Below, piece after piece: positions 53,168-61,893 of a DNA stretch of 64,000 bases. Each line of letters begins with the position of its first letter. The stretch's first letter is position 1. Source of the DNA: Candidatus Gastranaerophilales bacterium (lineage in GTDB: Bacteria; Cyanobacteriota; Vampirovibrionia; Gastranaerophilales; Gastranaerophilaceae). The notes under the pieces are model-generated. The model was not told where the DNA came from. It made no database searches and worked only from the letters and a program-made list of their open reading frames with translations. The position numbers and the translations under genes are program-made. Location: positions 62,001-126,000 of the forward strand of contig CALUPO010000005.1 in NCBI GenBank assembly GCA_944322675.1, given 5' to 3'.

Positions 53168-56100
53168 TCATTGTTGTATGTAACTAAAGTTTTCAATATA
53201 TTTATCAATAAGGGTACCATTAATTGTTCCAACACCAGCAGTTTTATCATCTATAAGTTCCATATTGTCTCTAATAATTTTGCGGAAGTTTTTATATTCT
53301 TGAGAATTTGTTATGTTTTTTGAAAAATTGTTTCTATAGACATAGCTATTAAGGGCTATTAAAAGAACATTTGTGTCACTGGAATCATAATTAGAATTTA
53401 CTTTGCTATGAGCTGATTGAATCATATAGCTATAGTCATATTTTTTAGTGTTGTCTTCATCGTTTGTATTTTCTTGAGCTTCAAGATAAGTATCAATATC
53501 AAAATCAAATTTAGTTTTTCTTTCTACATTGCTAGTTATTTTTTCGCAACATGTTTTTATTCTATTTATCTTTTCTTCTTTTTCATTATCTTGTTTTTGC
53601 TCATTGGTTAAAAAAACTATTAATTCTTCTAATTCTTTTTTTATTACTACTAAATTATCTACTGTATTTTTTGTTATGCCAATTATTTTGCTCTCTTCTG
53701 GATTAGATCTCAATAATAATCTATATTGTGCTATTGATTTTTCTAAATTTTCTAATTCTTGTCTCATTTCATTGAGGTCATCTGTTGATAAATTTGGCGT
53801 ATTTATTATCTTAGTTAACATATTAGCAAGATCGTCCTGAGTTATTGAATAAACAGTTTTGATGTTTGGATTTTGGATTAAGAAGTTGTTGAATAATTGT
53901 ATGTTCTTAACACGTGTTAGAAATTCGCAATTTCTGTTTGGTGTAACTTCTTCCTGCTCTTCATAAAATAAAAATTTTCTTTTATTACCTGGGTCCAATT
54001 CTTTTAATTTCTTTGTAAGTGCTTGAAATATTGTACCATCTTTATCAATGTTATAAAATCCAAGTTGTCGCATATTATTTATGTTTGTCGCTTGTTTATC
54101 TAAGTATGACCATAGTTCTGGCTTTTGTACGTTTTCTATCATATTTAACAGTTTGTTTTTATATTCTTCTTTAAGTTCATATCCCATTGTTTGTGCTTGT
54201 ATAATATAACTTAAGGCGTAATGTTTAGTAGTGTTATCTTGTAATGTAAAATCTATAAATTGATTAAATAAAGCTGTATCTGTCTCTTTATCTTCTTTTT
54301 TACTGAAGTTCCAAAGACCTAAGTATAAGAAATCGTTTATTAAATTGAGATTGATATCTGACATATTTGTATTATGTCTTAATTGTTTTAGCTTTATAAC
54401 ATTTTCAAGAGCTATTTTTTTCTCTTTTTTATCGGCTTTGTATAGCTTATATTGGCAACATTTAAAATAATCGCAAAAGAAATCTTCCATGTATTCGTTA
54501 CCTGTACTTTGTTCTTCTACTTTTGCACTTAGTTTATAAAATATATTATTAAATACCCCTCTTCCTTCTTCATTATTATGAATAGCTAAATATAATATTG
54601 AGTTATTTTGATTCAATATGGACGTTAAATAATTACATATCTTATTTAGAAGTATTGGATTATTTTTAATTTTTTCAAAATTACTATCAACAATTTTTAA
54701 AAAGTTAATGGTGTTTTCTTTATATTCTTCTACATTAGCGGAATTGATTTCTTTTATTTTTTGTATTTGTTTTTGTCTCATTTCATCTATTGCTTTCACG
54801 TTAAAGGAAGTAAAGTTGGTTTTGTCATAGTCATATTCATGGTATGTATTGTCCGGTATGTCCGATGTGTCCGATATTCTGCCACTGCCGCCACCCGATG
54901 GTATTAATTCTGTCGGTTGGGTTTGTTCTACCGGTGCTTCCGATGGTTTCGATGTGGTCGAATTCACCAATGGGCTAAGGTTTGCTGTTAGGTTCCTTGT
55001 TGTTTCGTTTTGTATCTCCTCACTATCTTTATTTAATAGTATTTCTTTTATTTTATTTTTTATTTCTTCTTTTTCTTCTTCTTCTATATCGTCTTTTATT
55101 ATTGAATATGTACTATTTTCTCCTTCAGTTTTATGTTTTTGCATATATTTACTTATGAAGTCAAGATTAAGTTTGTCTTTATAATTATCCTTTGTAACTA
55201 TTCGACTCAATGTATCCACCAAAACATGTTGAATCTTAAAACATTTATCTAATATAGATTCATAAAGGTCGGGATTTATAGACTCCAAATCTTTTGTTGT
55301 GATAAAAGAGTATACTATAGAGTATGCACAGGTATCATTTATTATTAAAGAATCATTTATTAAAGATTGAATTTTTGATAAAATATTATTAGTAATATTA
55401 TTAGTTTTATCTTTTAAATCTTGATTTTCTTTTGAATCTTGACTATTACGATTTCTGACAGTTTGACAAAGTAATTTTATCACAGGTATCATATTAGAAT
55501 TTTTGATTAAATCTTCTTTATAGAATTGGTTTAAAGTTTCAAGTGCTATATCTTTAATATTTGTATTATTGGGTAATGCGTTTATAGCATCAATAAATGC
55601 ATAAGCAACATCACTTACTTTGCTGGATTTTTCTTCTTTTGTACTACTTTTAAAATCATCCCATGCTTTTTTAAGCTTCTCAATGTATTTTGCTGTTATT
55701 TCTTGTTCTGTTATTTCTTCTTCTGTTATTTCTTGTTCTGTTAATACGTGTTCTCCTTCTTCTTTGATTACATTGTCGCCCGATAGACTTACCGGTTCTG
55801 CCGATGGTTTTGATTCTTCTGTTTTTTCTCTGTTATTGACTTTTGATTCTTCTGCTTTTGGTTCTTTTGCTTTTGGTTCTTCTTCGCTTAATATTGTCTC
55901 TAATACTTTATCTGCACTATTTTCACTATTTTCACTAATTTCTTTATCTTTATTAAAGCCTTTAATTTCATCACTTAAATGTTGACGAAGTTGGTTGAGA
56001 ATAAAAATTATTGCAGCTTGATTTTCTTTTGTTTTAGTTTTTTTGCTTAACTCTTTTGTTACCGCTTGAAGTTCTGCTTTTTTAACATTACCTTTTTTTA

Positions 56101-56452
56101 TCATCTCACTTATTGTTCGACCTTCAAATTTTTGATTGCTATTAATATTTAAAGTTTTTAAATTTGTTTCTAAATTTTGAACATTTTCTTGAGCATTTGA
56201 AGCTGCTTTTGAAGAGTTCTTTCCGGCTATCTCTTTAATTTTGTCACCGACTTTTTTAAACCAGCCTTTGTTATACCCGATAACACCTAAAATAGAAACA
56301 CAAAGTAAGCCTGCACCTCCAATGATAATGCCTTTCCATTTTTGCCAGAAGCTTTTAGTTTTTTCATTTGAAGAAGATTCAAAGCTATCATAGTTTTGAC
56401 CATTTCCAAAACGAACATTATAATTTAAGGCACCATTATTTTGATTTGCCAC
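53168..56452 (-). CDS. very large membrane-anchored hypothetical protein
   Basis: A 1094-residue protein. One transmembrane segment near residues 38-62 (IIIGGAGLLCVSILGVIGY) followed by an acidic, Glu/Lys-rich linker with EITEEEITEQEIT and KAKEPKAEESK tracts and a Ser/Pro/Gly spacer (TELIPSGGGSGRIS). The remaining 500 residues are helical and may form armadillo-like repeats. There is no signal peptide, so the bulk probably stays cytosolic or is exported by an unusual route. No family recognised. It lies alone between gatA and the MlaE-like gene, and upstream of its ATG are two palindromes and a G10 tract. Confidence 0.7.
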   Translation of the reverse strand: MANQNNGALNYNVRFGNGQNYDSFESSSNEKTKSFWQKWKGIIIGGAGLLCVSILGVIGYNKGWFKKVGDKIKEIAGKNSSKAASNAQENVQNLETNLKTLNINSNQKFEGRTISEMIKKGNVKKAELQAVTKELSKKTKTKENQAAIIFILNQLRQHLSDEIKGFNKDKEISENSENSADKVLETILSEEEPKAKEPKAEESKVNNREKTEESKPSAEPVSLSGDNVIKEEGEHVLTEQEITEEEITEQEITAKYIEKLKKAWDDFKSSTKEEKSSKVSDVAYAFIDAINALPNNTNIKDIALETLNQFYKEDLIKNSNMIPVIKLLCQTVRNRNSQDSKENQDLKDKTNNITNNILSKIQSLINDSLIINDTCAYSIVYSFITTKDLESINPDLYESILDKCFKIQHVLVDTLSRIVTKDNYKDKLNLDFISKYMQKHKTEGENSTYSIIKDDIEEEEKEEIKNKIKEILLNKDSEEIQNETTRNLTANLSPLVNSTTSKPSEAPVEQTQPTELIPSGGGSGRISDTSDIPDNTYHEYDYDKTNFTSFNVKAIDEMRQKQIQKIKEINSANVEEYKENTINFLKIVDSNFEKIKNNPILLNKICNYLTSILNQNNSILYLAIHNNEEGRGVFNNIFYKLSAKVEEQSTGNEYMEDFFCDYFKCCQYKLYKADKKEKKIALENVIKLKQLRHNTNMSDINLNLINDFLYLGLWNFSKKEDKETDTALFNQFIDFTLQDNTTKHYALSYIIQAQTMGYELKEEYKNKLLNMIENVQKPELWSYLDKQATNINNMRQLGFYNIDKDGTIFQALTKKLKELDPGNKRKFLFYEEQEEVTPNRNCEFLTRVKNIQLFNNFLIQNPNIKTVYSITQDDLANMLTKIINTPNLSTDDLNEMRQELENLEKSIAQYRLLLRSNPEESKIIGITKNTVDNLVVIKKELEELIVFLTNEQKQDNEKEEKINRIKTCCEKITSNVERKTKFDFDIDTYLEAQENTNDEDNTKKYDYSYMIQSAHSKVNSNYDSSDTNVLLIALNSYVYRNNFSKNITNSQEYKNFRKIIRDNMELIDDKTAGVGTINGTLIDKYIENFSYIQQ

Positions 56453-56519
56453 ATTTTGCCTTGAATTTATTCTATTATTTAAAAAAAGGATTTATATTGT
56501 TCATTTTTTACCTATGATT

Positions 56520-56588
56520 TTATAACTATAGTTATAACACTTCTATATATAGAAAACCCAAAAATTTTAATTTTTATCGGGGGGGGGG
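56520..56588 (-). promoter_or_regulatory. palindromes and G10 tract upstream of the 1094-residue gene
   Basis: An 18-bp perfect palindrome (TTATAACTATAGTTATAA, 56520-56537), a 14-bp palindrome (TTCTATATATAGAA, 56541-56554) and a run of ten G (56579-56588; C10 on the coding strand) lie 68-136 bases before the ATG. They probably form the control region. Homopolymers of this length are slippage-prone. Confidence 0.5.
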
Positions 56589-56636
56589 CTAATTGTTACA
56601 AAAATTTACAAAAAGAACATAAAAATAACTAAAATA

Positions 56637-57368
56637 TTATATATAGAATATTAAATTAATAATAAAATCGGCAATAAGCAAATAAATAGTACATTTAATA
56701 GCAGATTTAGTAGTTGAAATTCCAACATCAGCAGCACCGCCTTTTGTTAAATATCCTTGAGTGGCACACACACAAGCGATAACAATTCCGAATGCAATTC
56801 CTTTAAAAAGACTGATATAAATATCTTTAGGTTGTATAAAGAGCCAAACAGAGTTTAAATATCGATAAGGATGTAAGTCAATTGTAAAATATGCAATAAT
56901 TAATCCGCCAATAATACCAATAAGTTCAGCTAATATAACAACCATAGGAACAGTTATTGCAGCGGCAAGAATTCGTGGTGCAAAATAATATCCAACAGGA
57001 TCAACTTTTAATGTTTTAATAGCGTCTATTTGTTCAGTTACTTGCATATTGGCAACCTGTGCACAAACTGCCGTTCCTGCTCTTGCACCTATAGCCAGGG
57101 CTGCAAAGCCTGGAGCTATTTCTCGAATCATAGCAACAGCAATAAATCCGCCAACGTAAGCTTCAGCACCTGACATTAAAAACTGTTTTGATATTTGAAG
57201 TGCAATAACAGTTGATGCTATAAAAACTATTGTTAAAGCTATTGACATTGAATCATAGCTTATGGATGCAGCCTGCTCAATTGTCTCTTTAATAGTTAAA
57301 TTACCTTTTTTTATGTATCTTAAACTTGTAAAAAAATTTTCAACACATTTGCCTAAAAAACTAATCAT
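56637..57368 (-). CDS. MlaE-family ABC transporter permease
   Basis: A 243-residue permease of the MlaE/YrbE type, with the conserved EQAASISYDSMSIALTIVFI start, AMIREIAPGFAALAIGARAG core and PRILAAAITVPMVVILAELI motif, and five membrane segments. The family moves phospholipids or other lipids across the envelope with an MlaF ATPase and an MlaD binding protein, which are not adjacent here. It overlaps the end of ilvE by eight bases, so both are translated together. Confidence 0.92.
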   Translation of the reverse strand: MISFLGKCVENFFTSLRYIKKGNLTIKETIEQAASISYDSMSIALTIVFIASTVIALQISKQFLMSGAEAYVGGFIAVAMIREIAPGFAALAIGARAGTAVCAQVANMQVTEQIDAIKTLKVDPVGYYFAPRILAAAITVPMVVILAELIGIIGGLIIAYFTIDLHPYRYLNSVWLFIQPKDIYISLFKGIAFGIVIACVCATQGYLTKGGAADVGISTTKSAIKCTIYLLIADFIINLIFYI

Positions 57369-58284
57369 AAACAGGAGTACACCATTTTTCGTATTTTTTA
57401 TTGTTTCCTTTTACCACATCAAAGTATGCATTTTGAAGTTTTTTAGTTATATTTCCAACTTTACCGTCACCTAAGTTACGATTATCAATAGATACAATAG
57501 GGCTTATTTGAGCACCTGTGCCGCAATAAAAAGCTTCATCTGAAATATAAAGTTCTGTTCTATCGACTTCACGTTCTATAACTTCAATGCCTAAGTCACA
57601 GCTAAGTTCTTTTATTGTATTCCGTGTTATACCTACCAGAATATTATCAGTTATTTTAGGAGTTATAAGTTTGCCTTTTTGGACAATAAAAAGATTCATA
57701 GCAGAACCTTCGGTAACGTGTCCATCGGGACCTAACACAATTGCCTCATCAAAACCTGCCAGTTTAGCATCTGTAATAATTAAAGCTGTATTAGCATAAC
57801 ATCCGCTTATTTTGGCTCGAGGAGGTATTGCATTGTCATCTGAGCGTTTCCAACTTGAAACACAAACTTTTAAACCGTTATTAATGTCAACATAGTTGCC
57901 AAGTTCCATTGTAAACATCATAGTGGAATCTTCAATACCATCTAAATGCGGGCCTATTTTTTTTGCTGATGACTTATAAATGGTAGGACGAATATATGCA
58001 TCTGTTTTATGTTGATTTTTTCTCAATAATTCAATTGTATAGTTACACAATTCTTCAATGCTATAAGGGGTTTGCATATGCATTATTTTTGCACTATTTA
58101 AAATGCGTTCATAATGTTCTTTCATACGAAAGACATATAACTGATTATTTTTGTCATTCCAATAAGCACGTATACCTTCAAAAACAGAAGTTCCATATAA
58201 AAAAGCATGGGTTTTGACTGATAATTTTGCTTCATCAATTGGTTTGAATTCACCGTTTAAAAATACATATTCCATGCCTTCCAT
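57361..58284 (-). CDS. ilvE: branched-chain amino acid aminotransferase
   Basis: A 307-residue class IV PLP aminotransferase. Conserved SVKTHAFLYGTSVFEGIRAY at the N-terminus, RAKISGCYANTALI with the PLP Lys, EGSAMNLFIV and GITRNTI. Catalyses the last step of Val, Leu and Ile synthesis. The frame is open from 58302, but GGAGGG ten bases before the ATG at 58284 supports that start. Translationally coupled to the MlaE-like gene. Confidence 0.95.
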   Translation of the reverse strand: MEGMEYVFLNGEFKPIDEAKLSVKTHAFLYGTSVFEGIRAYWNDKNNQLYVFRMKEHYERILNSAKIMHMQTPYSIEELCNYTIELLRKNQHKTDAYIRPTIYKSSAKKIGPHLDGIEDSTMMFTMELGNYVDINNGLKVCVSSWKRSDDNAIPPRAKISGCYANTALIITDAKLAGFDEAIVLGPDGHVTEGSAMNLFIVQKGKLITPKITDNILVGITRNTIKELSCDLGIEVIEREVDRTELYISDEAFYCGTGAQISPIVSIDNRNLGDGKVGNITKKLQNAYFDVVKGNNKKYEKWCTPVYD

Positions 58285-58344
58285 AAATGTTATGCCCTCC
58301 ATACTTTATACTTTTTATTTTATTATTAATTTAAATTAATAAAA

Positions 58345-58587
58345 TTATCCAACAAGACGACTTTCATCGACTTCTGAAGCTTTTACCATAATAGCATGTT
58401 CAACAGGATTTTCTTTTTTTATTGAATTATCGAAATTATAATCATCAAATCCAAATTCATCTTTTGGACGTTTCAACTGATATTCATCAACAAGTCTTTT
58501 TGCAAGTTCGGCTATTTCGTAAACAAGGCGGTATCTATTATCGGTTTGTTCATTTAAATCCCATGCAACTTTTATTATCTGGTTCAT
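58345..58587 (-). CDS. rpoZ: RNA polymerase omega subunit-like protein
   Basis: An 80-residue protein resembling omega of Cyanobacteria-type polymerases: NRYRLVYEIAELAKRLVDEY (the equivalent of the NRYxLVxxxAxRAKQL helix) and NPVEHAIMVKASEV (the KPVxxAIxE segment). It would wrap the C-terminus of the beta' subunit. Short but with good motif agreement. Confidence 0.78.
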   Translation of the reverse strand: MNQIIKVAWDLNEQTDNRYRLVYEIAELAKRLVDEYQLKRPKDEFGFDDYNFDNSIKKENPVEHAIMVKASEVDESRLVG

Positions 58588-58957
58588 TTTGTTTATAATT
58601 CTCCTGATTTTAAAATTTATAATATAATTGTACTACTTATTTTATTAATTTTCAAGTTTTATTATTTGCAGCCTATATGTAATTTCCCTGCGGATGCATT
58701 TAAATATAGTTATGTATAGAGAAATTTATTAATATAAAAAATCCAGGAAAAAGATTGAAAAGTTGAACAAGAAAGTAGCAAAAGCCACAGCTGAAAATCT
58801 TGAAAAAATGTAAAATACTACATATGTTTAACTCACAAAAAGAGCCAAAAGAATTGTGAGAAGATATGCAGTTTGTGTTAAAGAATGTAAGTTAAGATGG
58901 AATCAAGCTTGCATATAAAATCCTAAGCGGAATATTTTATTAAAATCGGGTGATATA
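58588..58957. other. interval with no intact gene
   Basis: About 370 bases between rpoZ and the right-hand accessory genes. A short Lys-rich frame (KKIEKLNKKVAKATAENLEKM) ends at TAA near 58812; this and the following AT-rich sequence look like a decayed gene. Nothing else is supported. Confidence 0.4.
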
Positions 58958-59257
58958 ATGGAAAAATACCAACAATACGAAAAAGAGCTTTTAACCCTTC
59001 TTTATGACTTAAAGAGGAATAATACAAACCTTAAAGATGTTAATAAATCAATAAAAGCACTCATAAACAAAGACCATGCCGGCATGTTTGAGGTTATAAA
59101 CGAACTCAACACATCTGGTTATATTCATATAGTTGCAAAAAGGGGTATCGGAAAAAACTTTTTTACATCTATTCCAGAGGATTACTTGACCTTAAAGGGG
59201 GAAGAGATTTGGAGAATTTTAGCATCGTACAGCATTAGAAGTTCATTTGCTTTATGA
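58958..59257 (+). CDS. small hypothetical protein, possibly winged helix
   Basis: A 99-residue protein (MEKYQQYEKELLTLLYDLKR...). Two helices, a strand-like GYIHIVAKRGIGKNFF and a C-terminal helix would suit a winged-helix DNA-binding protein, but the match is loose. It ends 12 bases before the DUF3800-type gene and is likely cotranscribed with it. A weak GGGTGATATAATG leader precedes it. Confidence 0.5.
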   Translation: MEKYQQYEKELLTLLYDLKRNNTNLKDVNKSIKALINKDHAGMFEVINELNTSGYIHIVAKRGIGKNFFTSIPEDYLTLKGEEIWRILASYSIRSSFAL

Positions 59258-59269
59258 TAAAATGCCAAT

Positions 59270-60427
59270 ATGGTACGATATATTTATTTAGATGAAACGG
59301 AATTTCAAATAAAAAATGAAACTTGGATTGGCTATGGGGCTTTAATTACAAACAAAGTAATTGAAAATGATATTATTCAATCGGCATTAAAAACATTAGA
59401 GCAATATAAAAACAATAATGATAAAGACTATAATATTTGCGATGATAGAACTTTAGAAAGAAAGTACTTTCATGCTTCAGAAGATTATGCTTGTGCTCAT
59501 AGTGCAATTTGTAGACAAATTGAGAACATAGATGGTGAGTTTTGCGTTGAACTTGTAAAATCTAATAATCAAGAAGATTTAATGCAAAGAAGTATTTGGG
59601 CTAGTATTGCAGGGTTAAACTCTCCTGAAAAAACATATCTTATATATGAAAATAGAACCAATTTAAAAGATAGTATCATAAAAAAGCATGTTAATTTAGA
59701 GCACAGATATATAATACACAATATGAGTGATATTATGTATATGCCTTTGTATTTTCCAGAGCTTTATTATACAAAAGTGGAAAAAAACAATGCAGGTATG
59801 CAAATAACAGATTTTATTTTATGGGCATATCAAAGGAGCTTATCTAAAGACGACAATAGATGGCTCAAACTTGTTGAAAAAAATAGCAAAGTACGCCCCA
59901 ATAGTGTTTCTGTACAAAGTGAAATGAAGCCAGATAACGACTGTTTTTATACTTTTACAATTAATAAGGGAATTATTGAATACACAGACCAAATAAAATT
60001 ATATGGGGAAATTAAAATTCATGATTTAAAAAACTTAAATGATTTCATTATTAAGAAGATATTAAAAGACATTTTTATAGAATTATATATATTACATTTA
60101 AGACAAATTGTACATTCTGGTTTAAAAGCAGAATTAGAATATGCCATAAATAACATTGAAAAATCAGCCACAGATTTGTATTTATCATTCTTGCATATAT
60201 TTGATATGGTTACCTTTATCTCTAATAAAAATACCATAGAGGTAAATGAATATTGGCTATCTTGCAAGAAACTTGTTGCAGAATGTTTTAACCCAAGCGA
60301 CCAAACTCAATGGAGTCTTAGACATGAACAATTTGATAGAGCATGGAATGAATTAAAACAAGAACAATTTTTTAATAAAGTGAAATCTATGACAATAGAT
60401 GAGATAATTGAAACGACTGACCTTTAA
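59270..60427 (+). CDS. DUF3800-like protein
   Basis: A 385-residue protein. The N-terminal YIYLDETEF (acidic strand after the first residues) and the later GMQITDFILWAYQRS (cf. the QxADFxxWAxxR helix) match the DUF3800 pattern, a family predicted to have an RNase H-like fold and often found in mobile elements and defence islands. The remaining C-terminal 150 residues are helical and unassigned. No catalytic activity is proven for the family. It lies just upstream of a C5 methyltransferase locus. Confidence 0.65.
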   Translation: MVRYIYLDETEFQIKNETWIGYGALITNKVIENDIIQSALKTLEQYKNNNDKDYNICDDRTLERKYFHASEDYACAHSAICRQIENIDGEFCVELVKSNNQEDLMQRSIWASIAGLNSPEKTYLIYENRTNLKDSIIKKHVNLEHRYIIHNMSDIMYMPLYFPELYYTKVEKNNAGMQITDFILWAYQRSLSKDDNRWLKLVEKNSKVRPNSVSVQSEMKPDNDCFYTFTINKGIIEYTDQIKLYGEIKIHDLKNLNDFIIKKILKDIFIELYILHLRQIVHSGLKAELEYAINNIEKSATDLYLSFLHIFDMVTFISNKNTIEVNEYWLSCKKLVAECFNPSDQTQWSLRHEQFDRAWNELKQEQFFNKVKSMTIDEIIETTDL

Positions 60428-60443
60428 TCAATCCTATATACAA

Positions 60444-60482
60444 AAATAAACCCGCCTGCAAAACAGAATGGGTTCGTTTTAG
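60444..60482 (+). terminator. weak terminator after the DUF3800-like gene
   Basis: AACCC ... GGGTT arms with an inner CTG/CAG pair, followed by TCGTTTTAGTTTT. Plausible as the end of the small two-gene unit, though the stem is interrupted. Confidence 0.45.
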
Positions 60483-60618
60483 TTTTAAATGGTGGTGCTG
60501 GTAGTCCAGATAGCATTATTCTCCTATAGCTACCACTATTCTATCACGATACTGTTTTCAGTATCTTAATAACTTGACATGGGCATTTATATATAATAAA
60601 ATTGAAGGGAGGTTAAAT

Positions 60619-61893
60619 ATGCCTAAAAAATCAGTATACAGAAGTAATTTAAACTTTTTAGATTTATTTGCTGGTTGTGGTGGACTTTCCGAAGGATTTA
60701 TACGTGCGGGTTTTTCTCCTGTTGCACACATTGAGATGGATCAGGCTGCATCAAATTCCCTAAAAACCAGAATGTGCTATCACTGGCTAAAAGAACACAA
60801 TAAACTTATGTTGTATTATGACTATCTAAATAAGAAAATTTCAAGAAATGATTTATATTCTTTGGTTCCTTCTGAAGTAATTGATTCTGTTATCAATGAA
60901 GAAATTGCAGAGAATACTTTGGAGAATCTGTTTAACGATATTGATAAAAAATTAAATAAACAAAAATTGTCCCTTATCATCGGCGGACCTCCTTGTCAGG
61001 CGTATTCATTAATTGGACGTTCCTGTGAAAAAGAAAATATGCTTAATGACAAGAGAAACTATTTATATAAATATTATGCCGAATTTTTAAAACACTACGA
61101 GCCTGAGCATTTTGTTTTCGAAAATGTTACGGGACTACTTTCTGCAAAAGATCCCGATGGTAAGCGGCACTTGGATAATATGTTAAATTTATTTAAAGAT
61201 GTCGGTTATGAATGCACTCTTTATGTATTAAATGCAAAAGAATATGGTGTACCACAAAACAGGAAACGTGTAATTATCTTGGGAAATAAAAAAGACTGCA
61301 AAAAAATAGATCTTAACATCCCTAAGCAACCATGTAAATCTACAATAAATGAATTATTTGAGGATTTACCTAAAATAAAGGCAGGAGAAGAGTCATGCAA
61401 ATACATAAAAAAATCAAACAAATTATTAACAAATTTAAAAATACGTGACTCTAAAACGCCATTAACATTTCAAATGGCACGCCCAAATACTCAGCAAGAT
61501 TTATCTATATACAAACTTGCTGTAAAAAAATGGGAAAATGAAACAGGCAGATTAAATTATAATGATATTCCTTTAGGGTTACAGACGCACAAAAATAAAA
61601 ATTCTTTCACTGACAGATTTAAAGTTGTTGCGGGAAATCTTACTTACTCACATACCGTCGTTGCTCATGTTGCAAAAGACGGTCATTATTATATTCATCC
61701 GGATATTGAACAAAACCGGTCTTTGACACCTCGAGAGGTTGCACGCATACAGACTTTTCCAGATGATTTCTACTTTGAGGGAATAAAAGATGCAGTTTGC
61801 AGAACTTCTGCATATAAGCAAATAGGTAATGCCGTTCCTGTTGTTTTGGCAGAAAAAATTGCACAATATATAAAGGATAGTTTGATTGGTTGA
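60619..61893 (+). CDS. DNA (cytosine-5) methyltransferase
   Basis: A 424-residue C5-cytosine methyltransferase. Motif I DLFAGCGGLSEGF, motif IV GGPPCQAYS with the catalytic Cys, motif VI FVFENVTGL, motif VIII QNRKRVIILG and motif X AYKQIGNAVPVVLA are all present. It would modify a specific host sequence for protection or signalling. The frame is open from 60574, but GGGAGG six bases before the ATG at 60619 marks the start. The next gene starts inside its last codons (8-base overlap), so the two act together. Confidence 0.95.
   Translation: MPKKSVYRSNLNFLDLFAGCGGLSEGFIRAGFSPVAHIEMDQAASNSLKTRMCYHWLKEHNKLMLYYDYLNKKISRNDLYSLVPSEVIDSVINEEIAENTLENLFNDIDKKLNKQKLSLIIGGPPCQAYSLIGRSCEKENMLNDKRNYLYKYYAEFLKHYEPEHFVFENVTGLLSAKDPDGKRHLDNMLNLFKDVGYECTLYVLNAKEYGVPQNRKRVIILGNKKDCKKIDLNIPKQPCKSTINELFEDLPKIKAGEESCKYIKKSNKLLTNLKIRDSKTPLTFQMARPNTQQDLSIYKLAVKKWENETGRLNYNDIPLGLQTHKNKNSFTDRFKVVAGNLTYSHTVVAHVAKDGHYYIHPDIEQNRSLTPREVARIQTFPDDFYFEGIKDAVCRTSAYKQIGNAVPVVLAEKIAQYIKDSLIG

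Noticed and set aside
60490-60545. A tRNA-like region (GGTGGTGCTGGTAGTCC ... ACCAC)
   Set aside because: Some arms pair, but there is no T-loop GTTCGA, no acceptor stem of seven pairs and no anticodon arm in the right place.
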